Source of the DNA: Turbatrix aceti | Lineage: Eukaryota; Nematoda; Chromadorea; Rhabditida; Panagrolaimidae | Assembly (NCBI GenBank): GCA_963969345.1 | Contig: OZ017766.1 | Span: forward strand, 4,960,001 to 5,024,000 | DNA: 64,000 nt | Reading direction: 5' to 3' | The notes under the pieces: generated by a model | What the model saw: only the letters and a program-made list of their open reading frames with translations | Databases searched by the model: none | What the model was told of the DNA's origin: nothing | Made by a program: the position numbers and the translations under genes | Shown: piece by piece, positions 12,181-24,777 of the stretch | Layout: the number at the start of each line of letters is the position of its first letter | Numbering within the stretch: the first letter of the stretch is position 1

Positions 12181-15100
12181 ATGCTCGCTCAACAGACTGA
12201 GAGCAACGATACCGATGTGTCAAACATTGCACTCGCCTGGCATCCGGTCAAAGACTTCCTCGCCGTTTCGACGTACAAAAACAACGACGGCGGAACGGTG
12301 TCTCTCTTCACCCGCCAGGTAAATATTTAGCTTTGCCCTTTCGTCCGTTAAAAACTCAGTCTAGCCAACTGGAATCAGCAATTTCAGGGCGGAGTGTCGT
12401 TCTACAAGACTCAAAAACGAACTGCAACCCGCGGAGTGAAAATTGCGTGGCATCCGCGGCTGCCGTTGTTGGCTGTCGGCTGGGACAGCGGTCGGGTCAC
12501 CGTCATCGACGCCGACCAGTGCCGGGAAAAAGACATGCCATCGAGTGGCCAGGCTGAAATTGCCATTCTAGCGTGGATGGATTCAAGACTCCTGGCCGGG
12601 GATGTGGAATCCAAGATTGTGTGTTTTACTGTCGATTCTGATACTCTGGAAGCTGGGGAAGGGATTAGGAAGGCTACGATCAAGGAAGAAGCGCCAAATG
12701 CTGTTATTGTCAAGTTTGTGATTTTATTTGGATACAAATAAGTGAAAAACAGAAAAAAACAAAGAAGAACAAAAAATTAAAAAAAAAATTACCGCGATCG
12801 TTTCAGAAAGCTAAAATCCGACGAAGACACCAACAGCATCTTAGACGACGAAGATAACGAGCTCATGAAATCAGTCAGCGAAGCTAAAAAGCTCCAGGTG
12901 AATTTTTGACTCAACAAAAAAAAATTAATTTTTTAATTAAGAATTTTTTTAGCGCCTGTCATCGTTGAACGAAAAATCGGCACTCGCTCACAGACGCATA
13001 AATAATCCTTCCAGTAGTACATTCTACATCGGCGGATCCAAAGGAGGCATTTACACCCTCGACGAGGACGGAAGCTGTCTCAAATCCTTCATCTGCGATA
13101 ACGCTTCCATACTCGAGCTCATCGACATGCCAGATACGCCGTACATCCTCGCCTCGACGGACAGTCTCCTCTTTTACCAACTCGAAATCAGCGGGCATCG
13201 AATCACTGAGAAAGTCCGAGTAAGAAACCAATTTTTTTGGACCCCCAAAAAAATTCATGAATTTCAGATAAAATTATCCGGACAAAAAGAATTTTTCAAA
13301 ACCGAGTTGATCGACAACCAAATGGTTGCCCTGTGCTACGGGGAACGTGAAATTCGATTTTGGAATCTCAACACAAATGACAATGCTCTGTTTCGACTGC
13401 AGAAGGAAAAGGGATACTCGGAAGAAGACTGCGTCACCTGTCTCAGCTATTCTCATAAAAAAAGTAGGTTTCGGTTTTTTGGATAAAAAAGTGGGGCTAA
13501 TCGGATTTTTTTAGACACACTATCGGCTGGGACAACGACAGGAAAACTTGCCAGGTGGAAAAAAAGAAAAAGCAGTAGCGCGGCACTTGATCAGATGTGG
13601 AAGCTCCAGGTGGCAATTGAAACTGATTTGAACGTGCGTTTTTTTGCAAAATACTTATATTTTTTTATAAAAAAATTTGTAAAAATAATTCATCTTAAAA
13701 TTTGTTTTTCTGGACATAAATTTTTTCCGTGAACAAAAAACCGTAAGTTTTTTTGAACAAAAAACCGTAATCAATTTTTTTAGAAAATTTTGAAAAAATG
13801 TAAAAATTCGCAAAAAAACCTACAGTTTGCATTTTTTTTAGATCGCATCTATCAGCTGGTCCCCGACGACCGCAGCCTTGGTCGTAAACTCTGTAACGTC
13901 GGTTACGATCTTTAAAGACGAAGGCGTCTCTTATTCCTTCGATTTTTCGGTTAGTTTGACTTTAAAAATTCTGACTTTTAGAAAATGAAAAAAAAATATT
14001 TTAGTACGCCGTCGTCCAAAAAGCACCCCAGGTTCTGTGCATGATGCGGATGACCGAGCCCATCGAGGTGCAGGACATCAACCTGCCACTCATCCTCAAA
14101 GGCTTCCGTCTCTCGCCCAAATTCCTCAGCGTCTGGGACGTCATCGAGATACACATCTTTGAGATCACAGACAATCCCGGCACTCCGATGCAACTCAATG
14201 ACACTATTTGCATTTCTTGTTCGGCAAAAGATGTCGTCGTGAGAAATGCCAATGTCATTATTCTCACGGACACAAAAATAGAAGTCAGAACTTTCCAGGT
14301 GAGTTTTTTGGTTCTTGAAAAGGACAAAAAAAGGTGATGGTTTGCAGAGCACAATTCGACAGACGCTAAACTTTCAAGAGATGGAAGGCGATCCCGTGAT
14401 GCTGGACATGCACGAGAGGCACATGGTTGTCGGGACTACGAATGGATACATGGTTATTTACGATACTAATGAGAAGTAAGCATTTTTGAAGACAAAAATT
14501 TTTTTCATCAGTAAAAAAATTGAAAGAAAAAATTTGATGAAAAAAAAATTGAAAAATGTTTTTTTCAGAGAATTTAAACGTCAATTTTTTTCCAACAATA
14601 TTGAAAAAATAGCACCAGAATTCGAACGCTTTGTCACGCTCAGAATCAATTCGAACGGCACCAAAGTCAGCTTCACGATTGCTGAAGTTTGTTTCTTCGT
14701 TCGTTCAAATTTTATTTGACCTTGATCCAAAAAATTTTAGAAAGGCAAAGAACGAAATCACAAAATATACGTCTGGGATGCGGAAAACAATTCTGTATCG
14801 TACTTTTCCCTGGCGACAGGCATGACCGACCAGCAGGAAGGCGAAGCCGAGGAAGAGCGTGTAAAAACGTCATCCGGCCGCCCGAAGACCGGAACGCTGC
14901 AGAGAATCGAACGCGCTCAGACTCGCTTCCAGATGATGAACTACCAGCCGGGCAATCACGTCTGGGACAGGGTTGATCCGAGGTATCTCGTCTGCGAGGC
15001 CATCCACGTCATCGGGGATCAGAATCACCATAAACTCGTCACGATGTATGTGACGTCGGAGCACGGAATACAGATGCACGACATACAACCGAGAATTATT

Positions 15101-17761
15101 CGCGCTGAACAACTCATCGCAGTTACGGTTCCGTATCTTTATTTTCTGAGAAATCACGAGGTGGAGTCGGATGAAGAGTCACCACTCGAATTTTCCATAT
15201 CCAGAATACTCCTGCGACAGACAATCCGCGAATTTGTCGGCATCGATGACACCGATACGACGGCTATCAAGGCGATGCTGGATTTCAGCTTTTACCTGTG
15301 CATTGGAAAAATGGATCACGCGTTCAAGGCTATCAAGTACATCAAAAAGTAGGTTTTTGTAAAAAATGAAAAAAAAAATAACATTTGGAAAAATGTGATG
15401 AACACTATCGTAATTTTTATAAATGGAACACTATCGTAAATTTTTACAAACAGTTAGTAAAACCGTAGTACTGTAAAACTGTAATCGGGCTTGATAGGAT
15501 CGTGTTCGAATCTTTTGGAAAAAAAATAATAAAAAAAATAAATTTTATTCTATTTTTTTATTTTTAAAATTTTTTTTGCGTTTTGTATTAAAGAAATTAA
15601 TTTTTTTAATTTTTCAGCGACAGTGTCTGGGATCACATGGCTCGCATGTGCGTGAAGACCCGACGAATCGACGTCGCCCGCGTATGTCTCGGCAACATGC
15701 AGAACGCCCGGGCAGCCAGAAATCTTCGACTAAGCGTTGAACGCGGGGATTCCATTGAGCTACAAACCGCGCAGCTGGCCATCGAGCTTGGAATGATCGT
15801 ATGCATTTTTTTGCTAAAAATTATAAAACCCTAAATTATTCATTTTAGGACGAAGCCAAAGCGATCTACTCGTCCGTTGGGAGATTCGACATGCTAAACC
15901 GAATCCTGCAAATCGAAGATCGCTGGGATGAAGCATTTTTTGTCGCCGAGCAGTACGATCGGATTCACCTGCGTCACACTCATTACAACTACGCTCAGTA
16001 CCTGGAAGAGTACGGTGCCATCGAGCCGGCCATCGAGAACTACGAATTATCGGGGACGGCTGCCTACGAAGTGCCCCGGGCGTTGTTCATCAATCCCAAG
16101 GTCCTGGAAAACTACGTCAAGCGCACAAACAACACGTGAGTTATTTTCAAAAATAAAAAAAAAATACTGAATTTAAATATTTCAGGGAAATTAAAAAATG
16201 GTGGGGACACTACCTAGAAAGCATCGGCGAGATTTACGTCGCCAAAAATTATTATCGCATGTCAGACTCAATCGTGGACGTCGTGCGACTACTCTGCGAG
16301 GAAGGCAGCCTGGATGAAGCTGTCACACTCGTCGAAGAAACCAATAACGAAGAAGCCGCGTTATTTCTCGCCAGAAAATTCGAGGTCGAAAACTTTGTCG
16401 ACGACGCAGTTTTGTACTACACTCGGGCCCACGCTTTTGGAAGCGCGATTCGGCTGGCCCGGGAGCACGGCCTGGTCGACAGACTCGCCAACCTGGCGCT
16501 GCAGTCGGGGGGAAGTGATTTGGTCGACGCAGCCAAGTTTTACGAAAACGAACCGGGACACGCGGACAAGGCTGTCATGCTGTTCCACAAGGCTGGCATG
16601 ATTGGCAAGGCCCTGGATCTCGCGTTCGAGACCGAGCAGCACAGCGCGTTAGATCTCATCGTGCAAGAACTCGACGAAAACTCCGATCCAGCGGTGCTGG
16701 AACGCGCTGCGCAGTTCTTCGCGAAAAATCAGCAGGGCAGGAAAGCAGTTGAACTTTTGGCATACGCGAAGAAATTCCAGGAAGCTGTTCAGATGTGTCT
16801 CGACCAAAATGTGCCAATCACCGAAGAACTGGCAGAAGCTCTGACTCCGCCACGGAGAGAAACAAAGAGAGAAAACGAAGAGAGAAATCGCATGCTGGAG
16901 GACATTGCCAGGTGTTGTCTTCAGCAGAGAAATTACCACTTTGCCGCGAAGAAATTCACCCAGGCAGGAAACAAGATTGAAGCGATGAGGGCCCTGCTCA
17001 AGTCCGGGGACACGCCTAAGATCATTCTCTTCGCAAACACGGCTCGGAACAAGGATATCTACCGGATGGCAGGTAACTACCTCCAGACCCTTCCCTGGAG
17101 GGAGGACATGGACGTCATGCGCTCCATCGAGACCTTCTACGTCAAAGCCGGGGCCCAGGACGCTCTGGCTGGATTCTACAAAGCCTGCGCCGATGTCGAG
17201 ATCGACGAGTTTAGGGATTATGAAAAAGGGTTGGCAGCTGTCAGCGAGGCTGTCAAGGTTCTTACCAAGAAAATCCAGGCCGACAAAGACCGTGCTGACC
17301 CGAGATTTTTGTCTCTGCGCGAAAATTTGGATCACGCGGCAAACCAAATCAAAAAGTTTGTAGACGCGAAACAGGCCTACGAATCCAATCCGGGAAACTG
17401 TATCAAGGTTATACGATCTCTGCTCGGGGAACCCGGCATCAACGAAGCCGTCCGGAAGGGCGATCTCTACGCTCTGCTCATTTTGCACTACGCAAAACGA
17501 TCCAATTTCAAGAAAGCCTATGAAATCATCGTGGAATGCGTCAATGAGAAACCCAGAATCGATGTCACTCATTTTATCCAGGCCGAACTCCTCGACAAGA
17601 TTTGTGATCAAGTTGAGAAACCGCGGATCACGGTAACGGCCAGTGCCCGGGCTGATGATAGCGATGATGAAGCTGCCGAGGAAGGCGTCGACTTCAGTCA
17701 CGCGATGCGCCGTAGGCAGATGGCTGATGCCGAGGATTCTGAAGAGGGAATGAGCGATTAA
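12181..17761 (+). CDS. IFT140: Intraflagellar transport protein IFT140 (IFT-A complex), 1478 aa
   Basis: Fourteen exons: 12181-12318, 12388-12713, 12807-12897, 12953-13219, 13268-13463, 13515-13633, 13842-13949, 14005-14298, 14348-14475, 14569-14686, 14741-15348, 15618-15798, 15849-16135 and 16186-17761. All join in frame. The N-terminal half has WD40 strands ([38 protein letters not shown]-type turns) and the C-terminal half is a long TPR-like solenoid. Matches to human IFT140 are strong, for example [40 protein letters not shown] and [14 protein letters not shown]. The length is close to the human 1462 aa and the tail is acidic. IFT140 is a core subunit of IFT-A, which drives retrograde transport and membrane-protein entry in cilia (CHE-11 in C. 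elegans). A poly(A) signal AATAAA lies at 17784-17789. The X-box upstream supports cilium-specific expression. Confidence 0.96.
15349..15617 (+). other. Long IFT140 intron with short direct repeats
   Basis: At 269 nt this is the longest IFT140 intron. It contains two close copies of GAACACTATCGTAA followed by T/A-rich spacers (about 15400-15445) and a stretch rich in GTAG/GTAAAAC motifs. The gene-wide intron norm here is under 100 nt except for the intron before exon 7. No coding potential. Confidence 0.6.
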
Positions 17762-18180
17762 AGTCGGTTGTGGTGAAAATTGTAATAAAACTGGTGTTAT
17801 GAATTTTGAGTAAAAAATATTTTTTCATATATCGACTTCCGTTTTGGTTTAAATTTTGCAACACAGAATCTAGTCATCGGCCTAACATGCATGACTCATA
17901 ATATTTTTTGTGGTCATACATACACGAAACCGGCTTTGACGTCGCGCACCCCCCGGCCCCCTCGGCTTGGTGAGCAATGAACCGGCATTTTTCATTTGAC
18001 TTTTTATCCAAACGGGTTACACTCCCTTCCCTCCCTCGCAGTCAGTCATGAAAAGGAAAATCGAAGGATTTAAAGCCCAGAGATGGATTACGACGTTCCT
18101 GCGTGGTGAACGATCAATTTTTAAAAACTTTCTTAATTTTTTGATTCCGTGGCAGTTGCTTGCGTGTTTCCTTTTTTTTC

Positions 18181-19296
18181 ATGCGGCCAGGAAGCGAAAG
18201 TCTCTGGCTCCGCGACGTCGTGCTTCTGATTCTCCTTGGCCTTCTGAATCCTGTATTGGGAGATTACACGCTGTCATGCGAGAGCGGCTACCGTGTCACC
18301 GGGCTTAAGCGAGTCGCTTCGCCCTTCGATCGATCCAAAGCCGTCAGAAACGGCGCACTCACGCTGGAGTGCGAGAAGGTATACGCAGGTGAAAACAACA
18401 CGCTGGAAGACGTCGTCTGCGAGCCACTCACTACGACCCCCATGTGCAACGGTGAGGCGGAGGGATGCGGCGCGAATCAGTGGCTCGGGGGTCTTCAGGT
18501 GTTCGTCGTCGAGAATACGACTAATACTGAGCTGTGAGTTTTGCATTTAGGGGAATGTGGTTTTGATTTTGTTGGTTTTTTGCAGGTTGGATCCGATCTG
18601 CTGCAAGGCGAAGGGCGTGACCGTTGACCCCGTGTCGTGCGCATCCGAACGCATCAACAGCCCCAGGCAGCCCTTTGAACACACCATTCTGGCGGAAGAT
18701 CTTGTGTACAGGTAAATCATCGGGATTGGAGGAAATCATGCGCGTCGGATTATTTTTTGTTGATTTTTACAAAAAAAATGCAATGCATAGTATTTTTAAC
18801 AATTTATTTTTATTTTATTTAAAAAAAATTTTAAAAAACGTTGTAAAATTTAAACAATTTTACTTTTAAATCTGAATTTTTATTTTTAATTAAAAAAATT
18901 ACTTTTTGTAAAGGCATTTTTTAATTTTATTTTTTGCAGAAAAAAATTGAAAAAAATTTTGAAAGATTCTGAATTTTTCGCAAAAACTACCAAAATTCTA
19001 AAAAATAATTTTTCAGAGGCCTGAAATGCTGGCACCAGTACGACAGCAACAACACGCTCATAGACCTCGTATGGAAGTTCGAAATCTGTCAGTACACAAC
19101 TGACACTCCTCAGACGCAGAAGCCCTTTGTAGCCGAGCACTGTCCGCCCTGTGAGTGCCATTGTGGAATTGACGTCTGTGCCGATGGCACGGAACCCGTC
19201 AGAATCATTCACAAACGAACCAGCCCCGAGCGATGCCATTGCGATTGCATGTGCAACTACGAATGCCTCAGCAGTAATAACAACACTCTTTCATGA
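18181..19296 (+). CDS. Secreted cysteine-rich protein, 252 aa
   Basis: Exons are 18181-18533, 18586-18711 and 19017-19296. The N-terminus is a clear signal peptide: the hydrophobic core VVLLILLGLLNPVLG is followed by a likely cleavage before DYTLSC. The mature protein has about 20 cysteines, including a CC pair (DPICCKAK) and a clustered C-terminus (CPPCECHCGIDVC, CHCDCMCNYEC). N-glycosylation sequons such as NNT, NTT and NNNT are present. The pattern CESGYRVTGL and the spacing of cysteines suggest a nematode extracellular or cuticle-associated protein, but I do not recognise a named family. A poly(A) signal is at 19310-19315. The last intron (18712-19016) is an unusually long AT-rich one. 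The start is the first ATG giving a signal peptide. Confidence 0.8.
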
Positions 19297-19316
19297 CCGA
19301 TATTTATTAAATAAAT

Positions 19317-19860
19317 AATGTTATAAATACTTTGACTGTTTATTTATGCGTGTGACTGTTTTTGTTAACACAAATTAAATTTGACAAAAAGTTATCTAAG
19401 CAGCATGATTGATTGATTGATTGCTTAGAATTCACGATAATCTTATCAGGCACCGGAATTCAGTGGCTTGAACAGTAGACAGTCGTGTTTATCAGAAATA
19501 AATTTATTTTTCATTCAATTTGGTAAAATTTTTGTTTTTCTCACACTTTTTCCGTGGTTTAAATTGATTCATGAATCACGGTGTGCAGCCACGCGTGTCA
19601 ATTTTTTGGTGTCGTCATGATTAATCAAATTCTAGCAAAAAAAACTATAGCAATTTTGAATGGGAAGGAACCACAGCCAAAAAATCAATTTGTTTTCAAA
19701 AATTGTTTGCTTCTGTCAGGTCTTTTTTCAGTGCATTGATCTTCTGACATTACAAATATACATCCCGTCCCGTATTCAAATTAACACCCCGCGCAATGTT
19801 TCTTCTAATCCGCAAAATATTTTCAGTCTTTCCTGCCTACCTGCATTTTTTCATCCACGA
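19317..19860. other. Intergenic region with the acetyltransferase promoter
   Basis: AT-rich spacer between the Cys-rich secreted gene and the acetyltransferase gene. It includes a GATT tandem run at about 19408-19421. The region just before 19861 is pyrimidine-rich but has no certain splice acceptor. Nothing else is supported. Confidence 0.4.
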
Positions 19861-20876
19861 ATGATGCTTTCCGTGCTGCATCGAGGCGTCCGCGCCCTCC
19901 GATTTCCCTTTCATCGATCCTTTTCCCTGAAAACCCCTGTCTGGGCCGATTTGCCCAAATCACCTGATGGTTACCTTCTGGACACCCGCCGAGGCAGTCG
20001 CCGAGTGCTCGACGCCAAATGGAAGTCCCCTCATGGCGGCAAGGAATTTCGGCTCGAATTCGCCGACCACGCCGACCAAGATCTACTCCAGCAAGTTTTT
20101 ACAAGGATTTTCACGGACGAATGCCCGATGTACAAGGGCAAGAATCTTCCCTACGACGCTCTCAAGCCCGTGATTTCCATGATGACGGAGGTCAACCTCC
20201 AGGCGAACAACTCGATGCTAGCCTTCGACGGGGATAAACTTGTTGGATTCCGCGTAGGTCGATATCTTGAAGGAACCGCGATAGAAGAAACTCTCGGGCC
20301 TTTGGGAGTCGGCGGGGACATCGATTGGCCGGTTGAATTTGGAAAAAGTTGGTTTTATTGTTTCTAGCTTTAAAAAAATAGAAAAAAATAGTTTCTTGTT
20401 ATTAACATAATAAAAAATAAATTTTTATAGTCATCGATTCCATAGAAACGGATCAAAGAACGTCTGCTCAAATTGCCGTCTTTTTGGGAACCACCGAATC
20501 CAACATTGGAAGATTTTTACCAAAGGATATAAAAAAAATTTTGGTTAACGATGCTGTCGGAATGAGTGCTGATTATATGAGGTTTGAGATATTTTTGATT
20601 CTTGTTTTAATTCTATTTATTAAAAAATTCTGTTTCAGGTACGGTATCGGTCGATTTTTCACAACCATTGGAGATCAACTCGCGATTGACGCTGGCGCAG
20701 ACGGAGGCTTCAGCATCACGGTTGCCGTCGCAAGCCACAGCCTACGCCGAAAGCTGGGCTACAAAGAGTTATTTTCGATTCCGTACAACCGTTTTCTCGA
20801 CCACGGAGTCCAGGTGTACACCGACACTTCGGACGGATCGACTGGATGCCAGGCTATGTATCGGAGATTCAAGTAA
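19861..20876 (+). CDS. GNAT-family N-acetyltransferase, arylalkylamine-type, 291 aa
   Basis: Exons are 19861-20347, 20431-20581 and 20639-20876. The central domain fits the arylalkylamine/polyamine GNAT pattern. It has an early FTRIFTDECPMYK segment, a strand with LAFDGDKLVGFRVG, a long helical insert, the acetyl-CoA region near AVASHSLRRKLGYKELFSIPYN and a C-terminal strand. Such enzymes transfer acetyl groups to small amines. The first about 30 residues are Arg/Phe/Ser-rich and without acids (LHRGVRALRFPFHRSFSLK), which looks like a mitochondrial presequence, although this is inference. The usual R/Q-x-x-G-x-G/A pyrophosphate loop is degenerate, as in several nematode members. AATAAA occurs near 20970. 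Confidence 0.75.
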
Positions 20877-21368
20877 GCGGATTCACAAGTGCAGAAGTTG
20901 ACAGAAAAATATCATTGTCATGAATTATGATTTGTGAACCGATTCTTTCAAATTACGGTAAAAAACCGAAATAAATACGACTTTCTTCTGTCTTTGGGGT
21001 TTTTTAATTTTTTTGTAGAAAATTAGTTTTTTGACAAAATAACACTTTTTGCAAATGTGTTGTGTGCCAATAAATTTTTGGCAATGTTTGTTGGCAACCC
21101 GGAATAAACATTCAACTTATCCAAAACAATGATCAAATTTCTATAAAAAATGAACGTCATTCACAATTATTTGCTCTTCTGGGGTTCCCTTGAGATCAAT
21201 TTAACGTATGTACGTGATGTAAAAAAACCAAATACGTCTATCGTAATTTTGCACGTAAATATATATGTACTCTTAGTTTGCGCACTTTTTGAGTCATCGT
21301 TCTGCAGGTCTTTGGTCAGAGCAACAAATATTTATGGCTCACCGTAACTGTGCACGTAGCGCATAAAA
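20877..21368. other. Intergenic region upstream of the chemoreceptor gene
   Basis: AT-rich spacer with poly(A) signal-like AATAAA motifs near 20970 for the upstream gene. No gene is supported. Confidence 0.4.
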
Positions 21369-22338
21369 ATGACGTCTGCCTCTGAGCTGCTGGATGTCGG
21401 AAACATCCAGCTTTTGATTGCCCTGTTCTTCACGATTCCGTCTCTCGTGCTGTACATTGGCATCACGTACACCATCTGGAGCCACCGTAGTCATTCAGTG
21501 CTCGGATCCTACTACTTTCAAATCTTCGCTTGGTTTTCCGCGACAAATGCCGTGTCATCGATCATGCTCGTGCTCGTTGGCTTCGTCTTTTCCGCTCCGA
21601 TGCTCACGGCGCCGTTGTCTTCGCTGCCAGAACGGCACTTTCTGATCACTCTTTGCATATTTTTGTCTTACTTTTTGGTTTACTGTGACATGATTATGAG
21701 CACCTGGCTCGCGCTCAATCGACTCACAGCCGTCGTCATCGGACTGCAAAAGTACATTCCATGGCACCGGATGAAGGCTGTTACGGTAATTTCTTCCGCT
21801 GGCATATCACTTTTTTTGACGGGAAATGTCTGGTTTTCCGATTATGCCATTTCGGAGCTCAGGAGCCCGGATCAACCAATTGGGTGCTATTTTTGGCATC
21901 CAAGGAAACAAACTGATTTTTTTTGGCCGACCAAAATTTCGTTTTAATCTGTCTTTTGGTTTTTGTGATTCCCGTTGAGTTCGTCATCAATATGGCCACC
22001 GTAACTTACCTGTACGCCAATCGGAAACACCTGAGTGCAGCAGTCAGTAATCGGGATCGAGACCTGTTTATATGCACGCTTATCATATTTTTTGGAAAAT
22101 TTTTCAACGTCGGCGGACAGGTATAAAAGTTTTTAAAAAATTTTGTTACCTGAAATCTACCTGAGTGGTTTAGATGCTCATTCGACTGTCAACACATGTT
22201 GAATTTGTTAAGATAGGATTCAAATTCGTGATTAATGGATATCTGATTAACGTGCTTCTGCCGGGATGGATTCTGTTGGCTGGAAGCAGACATCTTCGGC
22301 GGGCGATGGCTTGGATTTTTTTGGATGTGCAGAAATAA
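21369..22338 (+). pseudogene. Nematode chemoreceptor (Srg/Srv-like 7TM) with a frame break
   Basis: Coding runs are 21369-about 21924, about 21923-22120 and, after a normal intron with acceptor TTTAG, 22174-22338. Seven hydrophobic segments are visible: LLIALFFTIPSLVLYIG, IFAWFSATNAVSSIMLVLV, LCIFLSYFLVYCDMIMSTW, VISSAGISLFLTGN, ICLLVFVIPVEFVINM, ICTLIIFFGKFFNVGG and GYLINVLLPGWILLAG. The LNRLTAVV motif after TM3 is typical of nematode Srg/Srv serpentine receptors of sensory neurons. The frame breaks at a run of eight Ts (21917-21924). No GT-AG intron bridges it, and a ninth T would restore frame into TM5. So it is either a recent pseudogene or a homopolymer sequencing error in an intact receptor. 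Confidence 0.78.
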
Positions 22339-22738
22339 CTGAATTAGAATTGATTTCAGAGAAAAACCATGAAATCCAGTATTATGGTGTCAGTGACGAC
22401 GCAGAATTAAAATTCATCCAAATCAGAAAAAATAAAAAAAAATGGTAAACAACTTTTACATTTGTGTAGGAAATTTGTATATTTTTGAAAGAATTTTTAA
22501 ATTAATTTTTTTAAAATTGCTTACAAAAAAAATATTTTTTAATCAAAAAAATTTTTGTTTAGAAAAAAATTTGGAAGAAATTTTTTATTTGAACGCCCGT
22601 AAAATAAAAAAATAACGTTTTACTTACATCCAATTTTTTCAGTGTGCAACGATAACATTTATTATACTCCGTTTAATTTCTAATCAAGGCAGCAACTGTC
22701 ATTCCTATTTCATCAAAAAAATAAAAACAAAAACAAAT
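22339..22738. other. Convergent intergenic region
   Basis: AT-rich 3' flanking DNA between the chemoreceptor (plus) and farnesyl diphosphate synthase (minus). No gene seen. Confidence 0.4.
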
Positions 22739-23923
22739 TCAAGATTCACGTTTAGCAAGAACGTCCACAACGTCGTGCAAGACGTCTCTCACCTCAATTC
22801 TAGGAAAAGCGTCGATCTGGGCGTGAAGATTGCCGGTGATTTTGTCCTGAAACGCGGCAAAGTCCCTCGCTACACCTGCCTCGTCGATTATGGATTTTGC
22901 AACAGCGATCTTTTCTGGGTCCTGAGATGCAAAATTGGACCGAAAAAGAGCAGCTTTTGTAGGGTCAGAAGCGAGCTTTTCAACGACCCGACAGGTGATC
23001 CAGGTGCACTTGCCATTCGCAATGTCCGAGCCAGATTTACCGGTGACTCTTGGGTCGCCGAATACGTCGAGGTAGTCATCCTGAAAAATATGGAAACGTT
23101 CAAACCAAAAACAATTTTTTTTTTTTGCGAAAACAAACCTGAGCCTGGAAAAAGTATCCCAGCTTCAGAGAAATTGCCCTACAAGCAGCAGTGTGGCCGA
23201 GAACATCGGCTAGAAGAAATCCCATCATGAGAGGGACGTAAAAGGTGTAATAACTCGTCTTGAACTCCACAATTTGGTCATACCTGCTCCAATTGCACGT
23301 ATCCACGGAGCTGGACATGGCATCCAGGTGCTGGCCTACCGAAGTCCGGAGTTTGATCTGTGATAGCAAATTGAGGATGGTCTCGCGATGAACGTGTCCG
23401 GGAATGACGGTTCGGACGATTTCTTCGATGCCGCAGCCGATGAGCGTTGCATCGTTGACCGCGTTCAGACCGATATCAGGGACCTTGTACCAGCATGGAC
23501 GGCTTCGTCTCGTCTCTGAGTAATCCATGATGTCGTCCTGAATCAAGAAATAGGCTTGGAGCTGAAAATAGAGCACGTCAAAAAAATTTAAATTTTCAAA
23601 AAATAATCAAGATTCAAATATTTACCATTTCAATCGTAGAAGCGACGATCACGGCATTTTCCAGTTCACCTGGCTGTGATACCGGCACCAAAGCCTGATA
23701 GACATTGACAGCCAACCTGCTTCGTTGGTATTTACCGCCTGGAACGGTGTGATCAAAGAGCTGAAAAATAGAAAATCAAGGTGAACATAAAAAAACTGAT
23801 CGCAACCCTTTCAACGTGTCGCTGGACTTCTTGGAGTTCAACTGGACGTAAGCCTCGAGTTACTGTGCTTGCCGTGATGCCCTTTAGCCTGGTCAAAGCC
23901 GATTCTATCAACTTACGAGACAT
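22739..23923 (-). CDS. FDPS: Farnesyl diphosphate synthase, 338 aa
   Basis: Four minus-strand exons: 23923-23807, 23760-23626, 23561-23139 and 23080-22739, all joining at codon boundaries. The enzyme condenses isopentenyl diphosphate with dimethylallyl and geranyl diphosphate to give farnesyl diphosphate for prenylation, dolichol and ubiquinone. Both Asp-rich Mg2+-binding motifs are present: DDIMD at about 93-97 after LQAYFLIQ, and DDYLD at about 226-230 in FFQAQDDYLDVFGDP. The GGKYQR lead-in (FARM-proximal IPP-binding GGK-x-x-R) and the TGK/KCTW region are also conserved. Length is near the usual 350 aa. A TTCTTGCCAG acceptor ends 8 nt before the ATG (exon from 23931), which would fit trans-splicing. 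The C-terminal YKRRK of vertebrates is replaced by LAKRES. Confidence 0.93.
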
Positions 23924-24101
23924 TACGGTTGCTGGCAAGAAAAATCCAAAGGCAAACAAAGCTGATTTTTTGAAGTTGCCTGTTTCTTGTTTTGACGGTT
24001 CTTGACACGAAAAGTTTTTTATAAACAGTTTTCTGCAAAGCGAACATTTGTCATGGCAGTTGTTTTACTTTCGTGTGCACATAATTAATTTACAAAGACA
24101 A

Positions 24102-24604
24102 TTAATCCAGGACGGCAATTGTCTGCTTGGCGAGTGCAACAGGTGCATGGTCGGATTTACGATAGACGTCGGCTGTGATGTACGCCAAGTTTCGGCCTTT
24201 TTTCAAACTTTTTGCCTCTATGACGATAACGTCGCCTTCGAAGACGGGATTCGTGTACGTGACGTGGAGATCGACAGTGACGCCGCTCTGTCGATGTTGG
24301 TTGTTGGATGGGTCCCAGAGAGTCATGCTCATGCAGACGTCCAGGAGCGTCGCCGTGCAGCCTCCGTGAAGTCCTCCTACCGTATTCAGGACATCCTTGG
24401 TCACCGCGAATTCAAATTTAACGTTCCCCGGATCTGCGTCGACAATATCGCACTAAAGCATGGTTCAACTGTTTTTTGACAGACCATGGAAATGCCAAAA
24501 CTCACTCTCGAAGCGTATCGGTTAAAATTTTGCCCCCAAATCTTGTTCGTCTTCCACGCGTGGCTCAGAGCTTTGAAAAAGGCTTTGCTACCTTTTTGAG
24601 CCAT
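24102..24604 (-). CDS. ACOT13-like hotdog thioesterase, copy A (149 aa)
   Basis: Exons are 24604-24506 and 24452-24102. It is a single-hotdog acyl-CoA thioesterase of the PaaI/ACOT13 family, which hydrolyses medium- to long-chain acyl-CoA. The catalytic signature is NTVGGLHGGCTATLLD at about 56-71, with conserved Asn56 and the HGG turn at 62-64, as in human ACOT13 (GTLHGGLTATLVD). The C-terminal strand pattern (VDLHVTYTNP, VIVIEAKSLKKGRNLAYITADVYRK) completes the fold. No signal peptide. It lies head-to-tail with copy B 174 bp away, so the pair is a tandem duplication; the two differ in their N-termini and intron number. Confidence 0.9.
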
Positions 24605-24777
24605 TTCCAAACACAAAAAAGATGATTGATCCGCTATCTGATCTAAAACCCGTTTTGTAACCGGAATAAGAAAAAAAATTTTACTTCATGAAACGAAAAT
24701 ATTTCTCGACACGAACGAAATTCGACTTATCAATTTTAATTTTTTTTCCTAAGTTTATGTCCGCAAAAACATTTGTT

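Noticed and set aside
16649..17701. 350-codon open frame on the minus strand
   Set aside because: It is antisense to the last IFT140 exon, whose plus-strand translation matches IFT140 throughout. The antisense frame is open only because of codon bias.
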